This document shows positions 58,736-64,000 of a stretch of 64,000 nucleotides of DNA, piece by piece (position 1 is the first letter of the stretch; each line of letters starts with the position of its first letter). The stretch is from Paenibacillus sp. GTDB lineage: Bacteria > Bacillota > Bacilli > Paenibacillales > Paenibacillaceae. Below the pieces are notes generated by a model. That model was given only the letters and a program-made list of their open reading frames with translations, had not been told where the DNA came from and ran no database searches. Location of the stretch: positions 434,001 to 498,000 of the forward strand of contig JAILZT010000002.1 of NCBI GenBank assembly GCA_023512345.1, written 5' to 3'. Both the position numbers and the translations under genes were made by a program.

Positions 58736-58994
58736 CTATATAAATTGAACTTAAGATTTTTAGAATATAGGATTAGTCGCACTGCGGTGAATGTTTGGAC
58801 TTCCGGCCGCTGTTGTCTACAGATTTCTTTGAATAATACCGCTCTTCGCGGTGGAAATCCGTAGACTGCCTATGCTTTCGAAGCTAGCTTTCCTACGGAA
58901 AGCTTTCGGGCGGTCGCTCTCGCTCCTCCAGTTCCAAAATTCCCCTCCGTCACTCTGTTCCCTTTTCTTTAATTTTAAAGTTCAAATTATATAG
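58736..58994. mobile_element. MITE-like non-coding element with terminal inverted repeats
   Basis: CTATATAAATTGAACTTAAGATT (58736) versus reverse complement of right end CTATATAATTTGAACTTTAAAATT (58971-58994); internal stem-loops, no ORF. Confidence 0.6.
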
Positions 58995-59003
58995 CCAATT
59001 TCT

Positions 59004-59765
59004 CTAAGTGCCAAAATATACGCCTATCTTTTTCCCGCCATAGCTTTCAATGGGAATGTCCATATCATACACATCCCCGAGTACAGCCGAATCGATAATC
59101 TCATCAACGGTGCCTTCTCTAATAATCCGCCCATTCTTGAGCGCAACAATGTAATCGGAGTAACAGGAGGCGAAGTTGATGTCGTGAATAACCAGCACTA
59201 CCGTCTTGCCTCTTTCATCCACCAGCCGCCGGAGTACTTTCATAATCTGCACAGAATGCTTCATGTCCAGATTATTCAACGGTTCATCCAGCAGGATATA
59301 ATCGGTATCCTGAGCCATCACCATTGCGATGTAAGCTCGCTGCCGCTGTCCGCCGCTCAGTTGGTCAATGTATTTATCCTGCATCTCTGTAAGCTCCATA
59401 AAAGAAATGGCCCCACTAATCTGGGCCCGGTCCTCCGGTGTCAGTCTGCCCTGTGAATAAGGGAACCTGCCGAAGGCTACCAGCTCCTGAACTGTAAGTC
59501 TCACATTGATATGATTGGACTGCTTCAGCACCGATATTTTACGGGCCAAATCTTTGCTTTTACAAGTCCCTATTTCCTTACCTTCGATGAGCACCTCACC
59601 TGCATCTTTGGTAATGAGACGGCTGATCATGGATAGCAATGTACTTTTACCCGCTCCATTTGGCCCAATGAAGGAGGTGATTTTACCTTTAGCAATGGAC
59701 AAGGACACATTATCAACCACGGTTGTTCCGCCATAACGCTTGGATACATTTCGGACTTCTACCAC
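59004..59765 (-). CDS. yclP: Siderophore ABC transporter ATPase (YclP-like)
   Basis: Walker A FIGPNGAGKSTLLSMISRL; signature QLSGGQRQRAYIAMVMAQD; Walker B YILLDEPLNNLD. Confidence 0.94.
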   Translation of the reverse strand: MVEVRNVSKRYGGTTVVDNVSLSIAKGKITSFIGPNGAGKSTLLSMISRLITKDAGEVLIEGKEIGTCKSKDLARKISVLKQSNHINVRLTVQELVAFGRFPYSQGRLTPEDRAQISGAISFMELTEMQDKYIDQLSGGQRQRAYIAMVMAQDTDYILLDEPLNNLDMKHSVQIMKVLRRLVDERGKTVVLVIHDINFASCYSDYIVALKNGRIIREGTVDEIIDSAVLGDVYDMDIPIESYGGKKIGVYFGT

Positions 59766-60703
59766 GACTTGTTCTCCTTTAGCAGCAAATGGACGAAATA
59801 GACGCCGCCTGCAAAATTAATAATGACACTAACTGTAGTAGTGAAACCAAACACTCTCTCCACCAAAAACTGTCCGCCGACAAGCGCTACGATACTAAGC
59901 AGAACGGCTGCGGGTATCAGATATTTATGTTTATAAGTACGGAATAACTGGTGGGCTACATTGGCTACCAACAAACCAAGGAACGTTATAGGACCTACAA
60001 GGGCTGTTGAAATGGATACAAAAATAGCAATCACCATGAGCAATCTTTTGACAATATACTCGTAGTCCAAACCTAAATTTATAGCCTCATCTCTACCTAA
60101 AGAAATTACATCTAAATACTTGGTAAAACGCATGAAGTAAAGCGTCGTTACCGCAAGGATAACCATAGAGAGAATCAATAAGTCACTACTTACATTGTTG
60201 AAGCTGGCGAACATTTTCCCCTGTAGAACGAGAAATTCATTCGGGTCAATCAAGACCTCCATAAAGGACGAGGCGCTCTGGAACATCGTGCCCATAATGA
60301 GCCCTACGAGAAGCAAGAAGTATATATTCTGTCCTTCCCGGCGAAACATTAGCTTATACAGCAAGCCAGAGAAGAGCACCATCATAGCAGCAGAAAACAT
60401 AAAATTAATATTCTTGTTCATAAAGGTCATATTGGCAGACCCGAGGGCAAATACACCGAACGTCTGAATGAGCATATAGAGAGAATCCAGACCGAGAATG
60501 CTAGGTGTCAAAATACGGTTATTGGTTATGCTCTGAAATACAATAGTCGAGACAGCGATTACGGCTCCGGTGATTAAGATAGCGATAAGCTTTTTCCCCC
60601 GGCTGGGCAGCACATAATCCCAATTGCCTCCTGTCTGATAAGTCATGAACAAGACGATAAGTGCAACAGCGGCTATAGATAGTACAGTAAGCTTCATCCT
60701 CAT
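59759..60703 (-). CDS. yclO: Siderophore ABC transporter permease (YclO-like)
   Basis: IAVSTIVFQSITNNRILTPSILGLDSLYMLIQT; FecCD-type. Confidence 0.9.
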   Translation of the reverse strand: MRMKLTVLSIAAVALIVLFMTYQTGGNWDYVLPSRGKKLIAILITGAVIAVSTIVFQSITNNRILTPSILGLDSLYMLIQTFGVFALGSANMTFMNKNINFMFSAAMMVLFSGLLYKLMFRREGQNIYFLLLVGLIMGTMFQSASSFMEVLIDPNEFLVLQGKMFASFNNVSSDLLILSMVILAVTTLYFMRFTKYLDVISLGRDEAINLGLDYEYIVKRLLMVIAIFVSISTALVGPITFLGLLVANVAHQLFRTYKHKYLIPAAVLLSIVALVGGQFLVERVFGFTTTVSVIINFAGGVYFVHLLLKENKSW

Positions 60704-61653
60704 GACATATACGCCTTTCTTCTCATCAGTAGGTAAATGAACAATCCGCTACCGATCACTCCCACCATTAGACTAATGGAAATCTCATAAGGGTAAATGA
60801 TGAGTCTGCCCAAGATGTCACAGAACAAAAGAAACACCGCTCCGAGTACAGCTGTATGCGCCAGACTTTTTTTCAAATGATCTCCTATATAGAGAGTTAC
60901 GATGTTGGGTACAACCAGTCCCAGAAAAGGAATCGTTCCCACGGTTAAAATAACAACTGACGAGATGAGGGCAACAATAGCTAACCCGATATTCACTACC
61001 GCTCTGTAGTTCATCCCGAGATTAATAGCGAAATCCTCGCCCATTCCGGCCACCGTAAACTTATTAGCGAACAGATAGGCAAGCACCACCAAAGGCAGAC
61101 TAATATAGATTAGTTCGTACTGTCCTTTAATAATGGAGGAGAAGTCTCCTAGCAGCCATGATGATATGTTCTGAACCAAATCATTACGGTACGCGAAAAA
61201 AGTGGTGATTGAACCTACAATGTTACCGAACATGAGCCCCACGAGAGGGATAAATATACTATCTTTAAATTTAATTCGATCCAGAATTCGCATGAAAATA
61301 TAAGTCCCCAACAAGGCAAAGCCGAAGGCTACTAGTAGCTTTTGCATCGGAGTCGCCCCCGAAAAAATCATCAAGGCTACTAAAATACCGAATTTAGCAG
61401 AATCCATCGTTCCGGCCGTAGTCGGAGATACGAATTTATTGCGCGTGAGCTGCTGCATGATTAATCCTGCAATGCTCATACTCACTCCGGCAATGATTAA
61501 GGATGCAAGTCGTGGCAATCTACTAACGACCAAGACTTGTATCTGTGATTCTGAGAGATGGAACAGATCAAGCGGTGAAATATCTTTAATACCAATAAAC
61601 AAGGAAATAAATGAGAACACTAGTAGCAGAAGGAGCAAATATTTTAGTTTCAT
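60700..61653 (-). CDS. yclN: Siderophore ABC transporter permease (YclN-like)
   Basis: RLPRLASLIIAGVSMSIAGLIMQQLTRNKFVSPTTAGTMDSAKFG; FecCD-type. Confidence 0.9.
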   Translation of the reverse strand: MKLKYLLLLLLVFSFISLFIGIKDISPLDLFHLSESQIQVLVVSRLPRLASLIIAGVSMSIAGLIMQQLTRNKFVSPTTAGTMDSAKFGILVALMIFSGATPMQKLLVAFGFALLGTYIFMRILDRIKFKDSIFIPLVGLMFGNIVGSITTFFAYRNDLVQNISSWLLGDFSSIIKGQYELIYISLPLVVLAYLFANKFTVAGMGEDFAINLGMNYRAVVNIGLAIVALISSVVILTVGTIPFLGLVVPNIVTLYIGDHLKKSLAHTAVLGAVFLLFCDILGRLIIYPYEISISLMVGVIGSGLFIYLLMRRKAYMS

Positions 61654-61702
61654 AAGCTTTCCTTATCCTTAAATTTGCATGAAGAGTTTTGACCTCCTCA
61701 TT

Positions 61703-61721
61703 GATAATGATTTTCATTCGC
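61703..61721. promoter_or_regulatory. Fur box
   Basis: GATAATGATTTTCATTCGC, 15/19 to GATAATGATAATCATTATC, ~50 bp upstream of the yclN-like start. Confidence 0.7.
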
Positions 61722-61788
61722 ACTGAATATTATTATACAGACGGCGTTTTTTTTGTCAACCATATCAAATTCAAAGAACTTGAATAAA

Positions 61789-61827
61789 AAAACGACGGCC
61801 GAATGAACAATCATCGGTCGCCGTTTG
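61789..61827 (-). terminator. Rho-independent terminator
   Basis: Minus strand AAACGGCGACCGATGATTGTTCATTCGGCCGTCGTTTTTTT. Confidence 0.75.
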
Positions 61828-61852
61828 TTGAATATATTCTAAAAGGGCCGCT

Positions 61853-61891
61853 ATCAATTACGACTAACTGGCTGCTGAGATCCGCTCATGA
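61853..61891. repeat. Partial duplicate of an internal hydrolase-gene segment
   Basis: ATCAATTACGACTAACTGGCTGCTGAGATCCGCTCATGA resembles 62001-62040. Confidence 0.6.
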
Positions 61892-61925
61892 TCATTCCGA
61901 AAGATACTGAGCTTCCTCCTCAATA

Positions 61926-62762
61926 TCAGCCTTTCAAGAATTGCAACAATGCATGGTTAAATTCCTCAGCGTGGGTAGCATTGAATCCGTGGGGGCCTCC
62001 ATCAATTACGACTAACTGGCTGCCTTCGATCCGCTCATGAGCTTTTTGACCACTGATCTCGACAGGAACGATCGCATCGGCGTCACCATGGAGAATGAGC
62101 GTTGGCAATTTAAACTTATCAAGGTCCGCCCGGAAATCGGTATAGCTGAATGCCGAGATGCAATCAAGCGTGCCTTTCGGCGACGCGAAAGCCGCAATAT
62201 CGCGATTGTATAAGCGGAACGCTTCGTTTACCAAGTCAGTTCTATCCCCAGAGGCGAAGAAATTGGTTATGAACTCATCTAGGAATGCTAGACGATCCGC
62301 CTTCACCCCGTCTTGAAATCCTTTAATAGTCGCATCGTCAAATCCGCCGTCCGGGTTATCCGATGATTTGTACAGGTACGGCGGGATAGCACCGGCAAAC
62401 ACCGCTTTCGATACCCTCTCCGTTCCATAAGAACCGATGTAACGCGCTACTTCGCCTCCGCCCATGGAGAACCCGACCAATGTCACATCGTGAAGATCCA
62501 GGTGCAAAATCAACATATGCAAATCCGCCGCGAACGTATCATAGTCGTATCCATTCCACGGCTGGGAAGACTGACCGAATCCACGACGATCATAAGTGAT
62601 CACTCGATAACCAGCTTCTACTAGTGCAGGCACTTGCTTCTCCCAGGACCTTCCACTGAGCGGCCAACCATGAATCAGAACAACTGGCTTGCCCGTTCCG
62701 ATATCCTCATAATGAAGCTCAATTGCAGTTCCATTCTCGTTTCCAACCGTAACCTTTGCCAT
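61926..62762 (-). CDS. Alpha/beta hydrolase (non-heme chloroperoxidase-like)
   Basis: VVLIHGWPLSGRSWEKQVPALVEAGYRVITYDRRGFGQSSQPWNGYDYDTFAADL...LVGFSMGGGEVARYI. Confidence 0.95.
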   Translation of the reverse strand: MAKVTVGNENGTAIELHYEDIGTGKPVVLIHGWPLSGRSWEKQVPALVEAGYRVITYDRRGFGQSSQPWNGYDYDTFAADLHMLILHLDLHDVTLVGFSMGGGEVARYIGSYGTERVSKAVFAGAIPPYLYKSSDNPDGGFDDATIKGFQDGVKADRLAFLDEFITNFFASGDRTDLVNEAFRLYNRDIAAFASPKGTLDCISAFSYTDFRADLDKFKLPTLILHGDADAIVPVEISGQKAHERIEGSQLVVIDGGPHGFNATHAEEFNHALLQFLKG

Positions 62763-63053
62763 TTGTATATCCCTCCATTATTTGTTTTCCGCTTCCGTGG
62801 GCTTCCACTATGTATGTTTTTCGATTAACACAGTGTTTTCTCTGGGTTGGTAATCGCCGTATTCTTTGACCTCCCCTTTCATTGTTAAATATAGCTAAAT
62901 TTTTAACGATCAGAATATAACAATTAATAGTCTAACTGTCAACACCCCTAAAAAATGTATTTCTATAACGGCTATGCCTTTATCAAAGGAATATTCAATG
63001 GCTTAAACTTGTAATATGTAGCAATTTTAATCAAACATACCATTAAAATAATA

Positions 63054-63965
63054 TTGTATATTTTTAATCAAAGGGAGGTGGTAAACATATATTACGACTT
63101 GATTCACAAGAGTATTGATTATATTGAGCAACATTTAGACGAGGACTTGAGCTTGGATATTATTTCGAACGAAGCTGGGTTTTCTAAGTTTCATTTCCAC
63201 CGGATCTTTCGAAAGTATGTCGGAAAGAGCGTTGCGGATTATATCCGCTCTCGTAGATTGAGTTGTGCAGCGAATCTTCTTCTATATACGGAGGAGCGCA
63301 TTCTTGATATTGCGTTACATTACGGGTTTGAGAGCCAGGAATCTTTCACGAGAGCTTTTAAAGCAGCATACGCTCTGCCACCAGCACAATATAGAGCGCA
63401 AATGAAACTATTCGTTCAAGAAAGAGAGGAAATCACAATGTCTGAAATCAAAGGTTGGCTAATCACAGGTACTACTCCAGACCAGTATAGAGCTGCGCTT
63501 GATACTCGAATATATAATAAGGGTAAAAAATCGGTTTGTTTTCAGTCAGTAGCTGGAGAAAAAATGGATCCCAACCATTTTGGAACCTTAATGCAACAAT
63601 TTCAGGCCGACAACTATTTGGGTAAACGGATGCGTTTTTCCGGGTTTGTTAGAACTGAAATGGTTACGGATTGGTGCGGCTTATGGATGCGTATTGATGA
63701 CAAATTACAAAACACATTAGGGTTTGACAATATGCAGAGCAGGAGCATCAAAGGGACCGTCGAGTGGAATTACTATGCCTGCGTCCTAGATATACCATTG
63801 GAAGCCGATTGTATCAGTATTGGAATCTTGTTGTCAGGTTCCGGAACGGTTTGGTTGGATGATTGCACTTTTGAAGAGGTAGGCAAGGACATCCCTGTTA
63901 CTGATTGCCGGGCAAGAACGGAAGTATTTCCATCTGAACCGCAAAATCTAAAGTTTGAGGCCTAG
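63054..63965 (+). CDS. AraC family transcriptional regulator with C-terminal ligand-type domain
   Basis: YYDLIHKSIDYIEQHLDEDLSLDIISNEAGFSKFHFHRIFRKYVGKSVADYIRSRRLSCAANLL; initiation codon unclear. Confidence 0.88.
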   Translation: MYIFNQREVVNIYYDLIHKSIDYIEQHLDEDLSLDIISNEAGFSKFHFHRIFRKYVGKSVADYIRSRRLSCAANLLLYTEERILDIALHYGFESQESFTRAFKAAYALPPAQYRAQMKLFVQEREEITMSEIKGWLITGTTPDQYRAALDTRIYNKGKKSVCFQSVAGEKMDPNHFGTLMQQFQADNYLGKRMRFSGFVRTEMVTDWCGLWMRIDDKLQNTLGFDNMQSRSIKGTVEWNYYACVLDIPLEADCISIGILLSGSGTVWLDDCTFEEVGKDIPVTDCRARTEVFPSEPQNLKFEA

Positions 63966-64000
63966 TTGCTTTTAATGACGCTTTAAGGGAGGTGTTTATT

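Overview
The window looks like a Firmicutes chromosome, most likely Paenibacillus, judged from its SLH-anchored surface enzymes, strong GGAGG ribosome sites and yclNOPQ-type iron operon; no database was searched. I support about 54 protein-coding genes. They include a 2019-aa SLH-anchored CBM/GH26 mannanase/SGNH-esterase, a VTC-domain/DUF4956/carbohydrate-binding operon with a divergent two-component system, a VanRS-VanY-VanZ-like block, an S-methylmethionine permease plus homocysteine methyltransferase pair behind a SAM-I riboswitch, BlaI/BlaR1, a GH2 beta-galactosidase, an orphan IF-3 paralogue, and a yclNOPQ-like siderophore importer with a Fur box. No tRNA, rRNA or CRISPR array was recognised. 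The least explained material is intergenic. (1) A four-unit palindromic element occurs twice (about 7.94 and 29.55 kb) with identical 50-72-50 bp spacing despite diverged sequence. (2) Two hairpin arrays (about 45.07 and 56.08 kb) have a similar ~51 bp pitch. (3) A 259-bp element with terminal inverted repeats and internal stem-loops sits inside the iron-uptake operon. (4) A very G-rich tract carries a four-run G-quadruplex motif and 9-bp tandem repeats. Several promoter-level operator predictions (MarR, OmpR-type, AraC, BlaI, Fur, CcpA) come directly from repeated sequence.
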